DNA from: Clostridiales bacterium
GTDB lineage: Bacteria; Bacillota; Clostridia; Oscillospirales; Oscillospiraceae
Length of the DNA stretch: 64,000 nt
Direction: 5' to 3'
NCBI GenBank assembly: GCA_003150485.1
Contig: QALX01000009.1
Location: 62,001-126,000 of the forward strand
Shown: positions 33,302-41,140 of the stretch, piece by piece
How the letters are laid out: each line of letters opens with the position of its first letter
Position numbering within the stretch: the stretch's first letter is position 1
Made by a program: the position numbers and the translations under genes
Notes under the pieces: generated by a model
What the model was told of the DNA's origin: nothing
The model's database searches: none
Seen by the model: the letters and a program-made list of their open reading frames with translations, nothing else

Positions 33302-34579
33302 ATGAAGCGAACCGACCCTCCGCTGGTCCCCAAGCGGATTCAGATCATCACGGACCCCATTGTTTCCGTTCCCACGCTCTCTTCCTTCACCGTTCTGGGA
33401 GATCCAGGCTGCGACGGACTGGGCGCCGAAGTGCTCTCCCTCTACGCCCAGGGACTGGCCAGCGCCCAGGGCAGCTTGATCCTGGTGGCCGGGGACCTGG
33501 TGCCCGAGGGCTACGAGCACTTTTACCGCCAGACCGACGCCCTCATTGAGCGCACCGCGCCGGTCCCGGTATACCTGCTCCGGGGCAATCACGACACAGG
33601 CGCTTACAACACCCACTACGGCCTGTCCGCCTACGCGGTACACGACGAGTCCACCCTCCTGGTCGTCCTGGACAACTCCCTGAACGCCTTCACCCCGGAG
33701 TCTCTGGCTCTGTTGGAGCGGGCCGCCGGTTCCGTCCCCTGCAAAGATCTGATTCTGGCCATGCACATCCCACCCCCCAACCGGTTTACCATGAAGGCAG
33801 TCCCCCTGTCCGAGTGGGACAAGGTGCGGACAGTGCTGAAGCGGACCGGCGCCGCTGATAAGCTGCGCTACACCATCGCCGGCCACGTCCACTCCTACTT
33901 TGAAGACAGCCTGGACGGCGGGGTCACCGTGGTCACCGGCGGCGCAGGCGCCCGCATTGCCCCTGTGGAAGGGGTGGAGACGCCCTATCAACATTATGTT
34001 GAATTCTATCAAACCAGAACCGGTTGGGCCCATCGCAAGGTAAATCTCACCTTCCCCCTCACCCAGCCCGTGGCGGATCAGACTCTGTCCGGCCTGCTTC
34101 AGGACGCCTATGCCAGCGAGTGCATGGCCGTGGTTCGTTACCAGCTTCTGGCCGAGGACGCGGAAAAACGGGGCCTGGTCCATCTGGCCGCCCTCTACCG
34201 CGCCATCGCCCACGCCGAGTTTTACCACGCCCGGAACCACTTCTACACCGGCGGCTTCATGGGCGAACCCCTGGCGGGCCTGCGGGACAACATGGCCCAG
34301 GAGCAGGACGAGATCGCCAACCGGTACCCTGCCTCCGCGGCCTACGCTGAGCGCGTGGGCAACGGTCTGGCCGCCGCCGCCTTCGACGACGCCCGCCGGG
34401 CGGAGCAGGTCCACCTGGAGCTGCTGACCCGTGCCCAGGCCGCGCTGGAACAGGGCAAAGACATCGCGGAAACCGCTTATTTTACCTGCACCTCCTGCGG
34501 CGCCACCTTTTTCGGCGAAAAACCGCCGCGCTGCAATGTCTGCGGCGCGCCGCCGGACAAAATCGCAGCGGAACAATAA
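33302..34579 (+). CDS. Calcineurin-like phosphoesterase fused to rubrerythrin
   Basis: 425 aa. Residues 1 to about 235 form a metallophosphoesterase domain: AGDLVPEG (Asp65), RGNHD (95-98), AMHIP (His155) and AGHVHS (His195, His197). The first motif, normally DxH, reads GDPG and lacks the His. Residues about 260-380 form a rubrerythrin-like four-helix diiron domain with a full ligand set: Glu273, Glu306xxHis309, Glu337 and Glu368xxHis371. A rubredoxin-like iron site closes the protein (Cys396, Cys399, Cys411, Cys414). Rubrerythrins reduce peroxide in anaerobes, so this looks like phosphoester hydrolysis joined to oxidative-stress chemistry. Start has AAAGGAG upstream; a good promoter and terminator make it monocistronic. 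Confidence 0.9.
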   Translation: MKRTDPPLVPKRIQIITDPIVSVPTLSSFTVLGDPGCDGLGAEVLSLYAQGLASAQGSLILVAGDLVPEGYEHFYRQTDALIERTAPVPVYLLRGNHDTGAYNTHYGLSAYAVHDESTLLVVLDNSLNAFTPESLALLERAAGSVPCKDLILAMHIPPPNRFTMKAVPLSEWDKVRTVLKRTGAADKLRYTIAGHVHSYFEDSLDGGVTVVTGGAGARIAPVEGVETPYQHYVEFYQTRTGWAHRKVNLTFPLTQPVADQTLSGLLQDAYASECMAVVRYQLLAEDAEKRGLVHLAALYRAIAHAEFYHARNHFYTGGFMGEPLAGLRDNMAQEQDEIANRYPASAAYAERVGNGLAAAAFDDARRAEQVHLELLTRAQAALEQGKDIAETAYFTCTSCGATFFGEKPPRCNVCGAPPDKIAAEQ

Positions 34580-34594
34580 CCTGTCACAACGCAG

Positions 34595-34635
34595 CGCGGG
34601 CGCACCGTCTCTCTTGACGGTGCGCCCGCGTTTTT
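34595..34635 (+). terminator. Rho-independent terminator
   Basis: 15-bp perfect stem CGCGGGCGCACCGTC / GACGGTGCGCCCGCG followed by T5. Confidence 0.9.
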
Positions 34636-34671
34636 CCGGTTCTCCTGCTTTTCTTTTCCGCCCGGTTCCGG

Positions 34672-35262
34672 TCAGCCCTCCAGAGCAGCCAGGGCGGCGT
34701 TGATCTCCGCCTCACCGGGCTTCATGGCCTCGATGGTCCTGGCAATCAGGTCTTCCAGCGGCCATCCCAGCAGATCGGCCCCCTGCTGGATCACCTCCCG
34801 GGAACAGCCGGCGGCAAAGCTGGACTGCTTGAACTTTTTCTTCACCGACTTCAGCCCCAGATCCTGGAGGCTTTTGGAGGGCCGCATGAGGGCAGTGGCC
34901 CAGATCAGCCCGGTGAGCTCGTCCGCCGCAAAGAGCACCTTCTCCATCTCGTGCTCCGGCTTCACATCCACTGTCAGCCCCCAGCCGTGGCTGCATACGG
35001 CGTGGATCACATCCTCCCCCACGCCGCCGGCCCGGAGCAGCTCCGGCGCCTTGATGCAGTGCTCCTCCGGGAACTGCTCAAAGTCGATGTCGTGGAGCAG
35101 CCCCACAACGCCCCAGTAATCCGCCTCGTCGCCGTAGCCCAGCTCACGGGCGTACCAGCCCATGACACCCTCTACGGTCAAGGCGTGCTGAAGGTGAAAG
35201 TGTTCCTGGTTGTACTGGCGCAGCAGCGCCCAGGCTGCCGCCCGGTCAATGGTGGTTCTCAT
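34672..35262 (-). CDS. HD-domain hydrolase
   Basis: 196-aa HD-superfamily protein: His27 (LQHALTVEGV), GLLHDIDFEQFP (about 54-59, HD pair), SHGWG, and AADELTGLI with the final Asp. The family is often annotated as HDIG-type phosphohydrolases; substrate unknown. AGGAGGG sets the start. It ends 37 nt from the terminator of the convergent phosphoesterase-rubrerythrin gene. Confidence 0.83.
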   Translation of the reverse strand: MRTTIDRAAAWALLRQYNQEHFHLQHALTVEGVMGWYARELGYGDEADYWGVVGLLHDIDFEQFPEEHCIKAPELLRAGGVGEDVIHAVCSHGWGLTVDVKPEHEMEKVLFAADELTGLIWATALMRPSKSLQDLGLKSVKKKFKQSSFAAGCSREVIQQGADLLGWPLEDLIARTIEAMKPGEAEINAALAALEG

Positions 35263-35326
35263 ACTATCCCTCCTAAAGGTCTGTTTCAGGTTGCGCGGTT
35301 ATCTTTTTTCAGGAAACTGCTGTTTT

Positions 35327-36061
35327 TTATTCAATCTCCTCTGGCAGTGGTCCCGCCAGATCCCGGATCACCGCTCCGGCGGCCACCAGCCCCGCCACCG
35401 GCGGCACAAATGGCACGCTCCCCGGCGTACTGCGGCGTCGGACTCCCTGCTCCGGTTCCGGCTGGCCCAGAGGTTTTCGAGGCAGTTCGGTGGAATAGAC
35501 CACCTTTAAATGGCGCACGCCCCGCTTTTTCAGCTCCCGGCGCATCACCCGGGCTAAGCCGTCGCCGGAGGTCTTGGACAGGTCGGTGACCACAAAGGCC
35601 GTGGGGTCCAGCTTGTTCCCCGCCCCCATGGCGCTGAGGATGGGGGTCCCCGCCTGCTGGGCCCGGGTAATCAGCTCCAGCTTCCCGGTCACCGTGTCGA
35701 TGGCGTCCACAATGTAGCTGTACTGGCTCAGGTCAAACTGATCCGCCGTCTCCGGCATGTAGAAGCAGGGCCAGGTGTGAACCACGGCCTCCGGGTTGAT
35801 GTCCAGCACCCGCTCTCGGGCCACATCTACTTTATAACGCCCCACCGTACTGCGGGTGGCGAAAATCTGCCGGTTCAGGTTGGTGAGGCTCACCGTGTCG
35901 TGGTCGATCAGATCCAGGGCCCCCACGCCGCCCCGGGCCAGGGCCTCCACCACGTAGCCGCCCACGCCGCCCAGTCCAAACACCGCCACCCGGGCCGCCG
36001 CCAGCCGCTCCATGGCCGCCGGGCCCAGCAGCAGCTCGGTGCGGGAAAATGCCTGTTCCAT
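35327..36061 (-). CDS. tcdA: tRNA threonylcarbamoyladenosine dehydratase TcdA
   Basis: 244-aa E1-like enzyme cyclising t6A37 to ct6A37 in tRNA. N-terminal ATP-binding VAVFGLGGVGGYVVEALARGGVG, the arginine segment NLNRQIFA, YIVDAIDTVTGK, and SAMGAGNKLDPT are family features. ATG 36061 is preferred over GTG 36070, which coincides with the stop of the upstream TtcA-like gene; both overlap-coupled in one operon. Confidence 0.93.
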   Translation of the reverse strand: MEQAFSRTELLLGPAAMERLAAARVAVFGLGGVGGYVVEALARGGVGALDLIDHDTVSLTNLNRQIFATRSTVGRYKVDVARERVLDINPEAVVHTWPCFYMPETADQFDLSQYSYIVDAIDTVTGKLELITRAQQAGTPILSAMGAGNKLDPTAFVVTDLSKTSGDGLARVMRRELKKRGVRHLKVVYSTELPRKPLGQPEPEQGVRRRSTPGSVPFVPPVAGLVAAGAVIRDLAGPLPEEIE

Positions 36062-36066
36062 TGCCG

Positions 36067-36930
36067 TCACTCCTCCTCTTGTGCCTGGGCACGGCCGTAC
36101 CGCTCCAGAAAACTGTGTTCCACGCCGCCGGTCTTAAAACCCACCATGGTGTCCAGACTCACCGCGTGGATGCTCCGGAAGATGTTCTGGGGCACCTGGG
36201 CGTTGTCCTCGCTGAGCCGACGGATGAGCTGCTTCACCTCCTGGCGCTTGGAGGGGCCGATGCCGTCCAGGCTCTCCGCAGTTTTTTCCGTCATCCGGCA
36301 GGCGCACTGGATAAACTCCAGCCCATTGTACCGCCGCCAGGCGATGATGTCCCGCTCCCGGACGCAGTACAGGGGCCGGATCAGCTCCATGCCGGGAAAG
36401 TTGGTACTGTGGAGCTTGGGCATCATCCCCTGGATCTGGCCGCCGTAGAGCATCCCCATCAGGGTGGTCTCAATCACGTCGTCAAAATGGTGGCCCAGGG
36501 CAATCTTGTTGCACCCCAATCCCTGGGCAATGCTGTACAGATGCCCCCGGCGCATCCGGGCGCACAGGTAGCAGTAGGATTTGGGCTCCTGCTCGGTGAC
36601 GGCGAAAATGTTGGTCTCAAAGATCTGAATGGGCAGGCCCAGCAGAACCGCGTTCTCCTCGATTTTGGCCCGGTTCCGGGGATGATATCCCGGGTCCATC
36701 ACCAGGTAGACCGCCTCAAAGGGCACGTCGCTGACCCGCTGGAGCTGCTGCATCAGCTTGGCCAGGATCATGGAGTCCTTGCCGCCGGAGATACACACCC
36801 CGATCCGGTCCCCGGCCTGGATCAGCTGATAGCGCTTCACCGCCGCGATAAAAGGGTTCCACAGCTCCTTCCGGTACTTTTTGATGATGCTCCGCTCGAT
36901 CAGCTGCCGGCGGCTCAGTTCCCGCGCCAT
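36067..36930 (-). CDS. TtcA/TilS-family PP-loop tRNA-modifying protein
   Basis: 287 aa. PP-loop ISGGKDSM, a CYLCARMRRG two-cysteine motif and GHHFDDVIETTLMGMLYGG with downstream CACRM resemble the TtcA tRNA 2-thiolation enzymes, which use a [4Fe-4S] cluster. Assignment to the exact base (C32) is by family only. Start ATG 36930 has GGAAAGG about 10 nt upstream; the frame continuing to 36996 has no site. Operon with tcdA. Confidence 0.85.
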   Translation of the reverse strand: MARELSRRQLIERSIIKKYRKELWNPFIAAVKRYQLIQAGDRIGVCISGGKDSMILAKLMQQLQRVSDVPFEAVYLVMDPGYHPRNRAKIEENAVLLGLPIQIFETNIFAVTEQEPKSYCYLCARMRRGHLYSIAQGLGCNKIALGHHFDDVIETTLMGMLYGGQIQGMMPKLHSTNFPGMELIRPLYCVRERDIIAWRRYNGLEFIQCACRMTEKTAESLDGIGPSKRQEVKQLIRRLSEDNAQVPQNIFRSIHAVSLDTMVGFKTGGVEHSFLERYGRAQAQEEE

Positions 36931-37070
36931 ACTGCCCATTCCTTTCCAATGCAAATAGTAGGAAATATTATAGCACATTTTCAGTGGAATTGCCACCCAT
37001 TCTCCCTTCTATCTCAGAAACCTGTGGTTTTTCTGGCAAAAATCACTCTGGCTTTTTTCTCACCTTTTCC

Positions 37071-37099
37071 TTGCCATTCGACGGAAACAGTGTTATACT
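37071..37099 (+). promoter_or_regulatory. Promoter of dlt-like operon
   Basis: TTGCCA (37071-37076), 17-nt spacer, TATACT (37094-37099), 79 nt before the MBOAT start. Confidence 0.7.
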
Positions 37100-37177
37100 C
37101 ATCGGAGTATATTTTGTTACTTTGTGTTCCATTTTGTAACTTTACACAGAAAACGTCTTGCTTTCGGAGGGAAACCT

Positions 37178-38824
37178 ATGGTTTTTACATCCTTTTCCTT
37201 TCTCGCTTTTTTGGCGGCAGCCGTCCTGATCTACTATCTCATCCCCATGCGTCGGTACCGGGAGCTGCTGCCCTCAGGCAAACGGGTCAACGCCCGGCGC
37301 CATACCGGCGCCCTTCACCCCCGCGGGATCGTCCTGCTCCTGATCAGCGTAGTGTTCTACCTCTTTGCCGGGTGGCAGAAGCTGATTTTTGTCCTGATTA
37401 CCGCTCTGTTTGCCTGGCTGTGTTCCCGGTGGATGGCGGGCATCTACACACAAATGAACAAGCAGGCGGCGGAACTCACCGACCGCAAAGAAAAAATGGC
37501 GCTCCAGGGCAGTTACCGGAAACGGTGCCGGCGGGTGGCCACTTTTGCTGTCGTGGTGGTGCTGCTGATCTATGGCTACTGCAAGTATTTTCCCGCTCTG
37601 CTCTCCGCCGCCAACGAGATTTTGACCGGCCTGGGCCGAGGCGCCGTCAGTGCCTGGGACGTAATCGTCCCCCTGGGCCTGTCCTACTACACCCTGTCCA
37701 TCATCGGCTATCTTCTGGATGTGTACTGGCGCAAACAGCAGCATGAGCAGAATTTCCTGCTCTTCCTCCTCTGCGTCCTCTACTTCCCCCAGATTCTCCA
37801 GGGCCCCATCGCCCAGTACCGGGTGCTGCGAAAGGAATTTTTGAAGGAGACCCCCTTCTCCTCTGACCGGCTCTGCCGGGGAATTCAGCTGATGCTGTGG
37901 GGCTTTTTCAAAAAACTGGTGATTGCCGACCGGCTGAACCTCTTTGTCACCGGCGTGGTGGACAACTATCAGATTCACCAGGGCCTCACCTTCTGGGTGG
38001 TTGCCCTGCTGAGCACCTTCCAGCTCTACGCCGACTTCTCCGGCTGCATGGACATCGCCTCCGGCGTCTCCGAGCTCTTCGGCATCCAGATTGCCAAGAA
38101 CTTCGACCACCCCTTCGCCTCCCGCAGCGTGGCCGAGTGGTGGCGGCGGTGGCACATCACCCTCTGCGCCTGGATGAAGGACTATGTCTACTTCCCCCTG
38201 GCGGTCTCCCCCCGGCTGATCAAACTCAGCGGCAGGATCAAAAAGGCTTGCAACGCCAAGGTGGCCAAGGCTTTTGTCACGGTGGTCACCCTCAGCGTGG
38301 TCTGGCTGCTCACCGGCATGTGGCACGGGGTGAAGTTCTGCTACCTGATCTGGGGCGCCTACTACGCCTGCTTCCTGATCGTGGACACCGTGTTCCAGCC
38401 CCACCACCTCACCGCACGGCTGGGCATCGACGGGGATTCCACCGCCTGGAAGCGGTTCCAGATGGTGCGCACCACCCTGATCTTCTCCCTGGGGCGGCTG
38501 ATCACCGTTCCCGATGACTTCGGGATTTCGCTGGACATTTTCCGCAGCATGTTCACCCAGTTCAACCCCTGGGCCTTTTGGGACGGCACCCTGTACACCG
38601 CCGGGCTGGACCGTGGGAACTTTATCCTGTCCCTGCTGCTGATCGGCCTCCTGCTGCTGGTGGAGCAGTCCCAGATCAAAAACGGTCCCATCCGGGACCG
38701 GATCGCCCGGCTGAAGCTGCCGGTGCGCTGGGTGGTCTGGTACGCAGCCCTGGCAGGCATCCTGATCCTCGGTATCTACGGCGCTGGCTACGACGCCAGC
38801 AGCTTTGCCTATATGAATTTCTGA
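37178..38824 (+). CDS. MBOAT-family membrane O-acyltransferase (DltB/AlgI-like)
   Basis: 548-aa polytopic protein. The MBOAT signature includes LYADFSGCMDIASGVSELFGI, AEWWRRWHITLCAWMKDYVYFPL, and the catalytic histidine in LLTGMWHGVKF (His383). It transfers an acyl or aminoacyl group, handed over from the carrier protein, across the membrane to an outside acceptor. First gene of the operon with ACP, adenylation-nitroreductase and SGNH-like genes. ATG 37178 has GGAGGG; the frame starting 37124 lacks one. Confidence 0.94.
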   Translation: MVFTSFSFLAFLAAAVLIYYLIPMRRYRELLPSGKRVNARRHTGALHPRGIVLLLISVVFYLFAGWQKLIFVLITALFAWLCSRWMAGIYTQMNKQAAELTDRKEKMALQGSYRKRCRRVATFAVVVVLLIYGYCKYFPALLSAANEILTGLGRGAVSAWDVIVPLGLSYYTLSIIGYLLDVYWRKQQHEQNFLLFLLCVLYFPQILQGPIAQYRVLRKEFLKETPFSSDRLCRGIQLMLWGFFKKLVIADRLNLFVTGVVDNYQIHQGLTFWVVALLSTFQLYADFSGCMDIASGVSELFGIQIAKNFDHPFASRSVAEWWRRWHITLCAWMKDYVYFPLAVSPRLIKLSGRIKKACNAKVAKAFVTVVTLSVVWLLTGMWHGVKFCYLIWGAYYACFLIVDTVFQPHHLTARLGIDGDSTAWKRFQMVRTTLIFSLGRLITVPDDFGISLDIFRSMFTQFNPWAFWDGTLYTAGLDRGNFILSLLLIGLLLLVEQSQIKNGPIRDRIARLKLPVRWVVWYAALAGILILGIYGAGYDASSFAYMNF

Positions 38825-38852
38825 CCACATCGTTTCGAAGGAGATTACAACT

Positions 38853-39083
38853 ATGAAAGAACAACTGCTGGCCTTGCTGACCGAAAACTTCCCGGAGGTA
38901 GACTTCACCGCCTCTGACGCCCTGGTGGATGACGGTATTCTGGAGTCCATCGTGCTGGTAGAGATCATCTCCACTATCTCTCTGGAGATGGGCATCCTCA
39001 TCCCCTACGAGGAGATCGTGCCCCAGAACTTCAACTCTCTGGACGCTATGGCGGCGATGTTGGAGAGGCTGAGTGAAGCATGA
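38853..39083 (+). CDS. Acyl/aminoacyl carrier protein (DltC-like)
   Basis: 76-aa acidic carrier protein. The phosphopantetheine serine is Ser32 in DDGILESIVLVEII; the usual DSL is replaced by ESI. It is expected to carry the activated substrate from the downstream adenylation enzyme to the MBOAT. The gene overlaps the adenylation gene by 4 nt (ATGA), implying matched amounts. Confidence 0.92.
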   Translation: MKEQLLALLTENFPEVDFTASDALVDDGILESIVLVEIISTISLEMGILIPYEEIVPQNFNSLDAMAAMLERLSEA

Positions 39084-41107
39084 TTACCCTGGTTGACGTG
39101 CTGAACCGCCACGCAGCGGAGCAGCCGGAAAAAATTGCCGTCCACTTTCGGGACCAGTCTCTGACCTACGCCCAGCTCCGCCGTCAGGCGGCCCTGCTGG
39201 GGGGCTACCTCCAGTCTCTGGGGGTCACGGTGGGAGACCGGATTATGCTCACCGGGGCCTCCCGGCCTGAGTACCTCATCGGCCTGCTGGCAGTCCAGAT
39301 GGTCGGCGGCATCACGGTTCCGGTGGACCGGAACCCCAAGCCCGCAACCCTAAGTTACATCCATCAGCTCACCGGGGCCAAATACTACCTCTCCACCCTG
39401 AAAAAAGCGCCGGAGGGGATCGCCATCCTGCCCTACGGCGACACCATTGCCGCCGCCGTGGAGCACAACCAGGAGGCCCAGGTTCCCGAAACAGATCCGG
39501 ACCGGCTGGCGGAGCTGCTCTTTACCACCGGCACCACTGGGCGGCCCAAAGGGGCCTCCCATACCCTCCGCTGCATCTCCGCCAACATGCACAACACCTT
39601 CACCGGCATCGGGATGCGCAAAGAGGATGTTTTGCTGCTGCCCCTGCCCCTGAACCACTCCTTCGGGATGCGGGTTCTCCGGGCCTGCCTGCTGGCCGGC
39701 GGCACCATCGTTCTGCAAAACGGCTTTGGCTTCGCCCGAGAGACCGAGCTGAACATCGAACAATTCCACTGCAATGCCCTGGCCTGCGTCCCCTCCTCCA
39801 TGGACCTGATGCTGAGCCAGATGGAGGACCGGGCCGCCCGTATCTTCGGTCAGCTGCGCTACATCGAGTTCGGCGCCGGTTCCCTCAGCGTCCAGCGCAA
39901 GCGCTACCTCTCCGAACTGCTGCCCCACACGGAGCTGTTCAACACCTGGGGCTCCTCGGAGACCGGCGGCTGCCTGTTCCTCCACGTGAACCGGCATCTG
40001 GACAAGGTGTCCGCCGTGGGCCACCCCCTGGAGGGCATCCAGGTGCGGCTGCTGTCCCAGGCGGACGGAACGCCCCTGGAGGGCACCGGCCCCGACGTGG
40101 TGGGCCGACTGGCCCTGAAGGGCCAGATGCAGATGGTGGGCTACTACGGCCTGCCTGAACGGACGGCGGAGGCCCTTCAGGACGGCTGGCTGGTCACCAA
40201 CGACCTGGTCTGGCGGGATGACGACGGATTCATCTACATGCTGGGCCGGGCGGACGACATCATCAACGTGGGCGGCGAAAAGGCCTCCCCGGTGGAGATT
40301 GAAAACGCCGCCTCCGAGTGCCCCGGCGTGGTGGAGTGCGCCTGTATCGGCGTGGAGGACACCGACGGGGTGCTGGGCGAGGTTCCGGCCCTGTACCTGG
40401 TACCGGAAAACAGTTCCTTTGACCCGGCGGCGGTGACCAAATTCCTCTCCCCCAGGCTGGAGACGTACAAGCTGCCCAAAAAATTCGTCTTTGTGGACGC
40501 CCTGCCCCGGAACGCCATGGGCAAACTGGACCGGAAGGAACTGCGCCGGATGTGGGCGGACTCCGGCGATCTGAAGCTGACCAACCCGGTGATGGAGAAC
40601 ATCCTGGCCCGGCGGAGCATCCGCAAGTTTACCGATCAGCCGGTGCCCCGCCGCCTGGTGGAGACCCTGGTCAAGGCGGGGATCAACGCCCCCTCCGGCC
40701 ACAACCTCCAGACCTGGCGCTTTACCGTCCTGACCAACCAGGCGGAGATCCAGCGTCTGAAAGCGGTCATCCAGCCGGTGTCCAAGCGGTGCAAAACCAT
40801 CTGCTACGGCTTCAATAACCCCCAGGCTCTGATTCTGATTTCCAATGACCGGCGCAACGCCGACGGCATCCAGGATGCCTCCTGCGCCGCGGAGAACATT
40901 CAGTTGGCCGCCACCTCCTTCGGGCTGGGGGCCACCTGGATCAACGCCCTGATGACCATCTGCGACGAACCCGAGATCCGAGAAAAGCTGGATCAGTACC
41001 AGATTCCCAAAACCCACAACGTCTGGGCCATGATTGCCGTAGGCTGGCCGGAGGCCCCGGGCAAGGCCCTGGCCCGCAAGACCAACGTGGTCCACTTCGT
41101 GGACTGA
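39080..41107 (+). CDS. Adenylation enzyme fused to nitroreductase-family domain
   Basis: 675 aa. Residues 1 to about 495 form an acyl/aminoacyl adenylation domain: P-loop TTGTTGRPKG (149-158), FNTWGSSETGG (287-297), TNDL, GRADDIINVGGEKASP (389-404) and the catalytic lysine in NAMGKLDRKEL (Lys482). Residues about 505-675 form a flavin-dependent nitroreductase-fold domain: RRSIRKFTDQPV (511-522), APSGHNLQTWRF (537-548), GLGATW (615-620). The adenylation half should load the upstream carrier protein. The nitroreductase half suggests oxidation or reduction of the loaded group. Substrate choice (fatty acid, amino acid or aromatic acid) cannot be read. Confidence 0.9.
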   Translation: MITLVDVLNRHAAEQPEKIAVHFRDQSLTYAQLRRQAALLGGYLQSLGVTVGDRIMLTGASRPEYLIGLLAVQMVGGITVPVDRNPKPATLSYIHQLTGAKYYLSTLKKAPEGIAILPYGDTIAAAVEHNQEAQVPETDPDRLAELLFTTGTTGRPKGASHTLRCISANMHNTFTGIGMRKEDVLLLPLPLNHSFGMRVLRACLLAGGTIVLQNGFGFARETELNIEQFHCNALACVPSSMDLMLSQMEDRAARIFGQLRYIEFGAGSLSVQRKRYLSELLPHTELFNTWGSSETGGCLFLHVNRHLDKVSAVGHPLEGIQVRLLSQADGTPLEGTGPDVVGRLALKGQMQMVGYYGLPERTAEALQDGWLVTNDLVWRDDDGFIYMLGRADDIINVGGEKASPVEIENAASECPGVVECACIGVEDTDGVLGEVPALYLVPENSSFDPAAVTKFLSPRLETYKLPKKFVFVDALPRNAMGKLDRKELRRMWADSGDLKLTNPVMENILARRSIRKFTDQPVPRRLVETLVKAGINAPSGHNLQTWRFTVLTNQAEIQRLKAVIQPVSKRCKTICYGFNNPQALILISNDRRNADGIQDASCAAENIQLAATSFGLGATWINALMTICDEPEIREKLDQYQIPKTHNVWAMIAVGWPEAPGKALARKTNVVHFVD

Positions 41108-41140
41108 TCCCTTTATTCTTTCCTGTACGGAGGTAATGAA

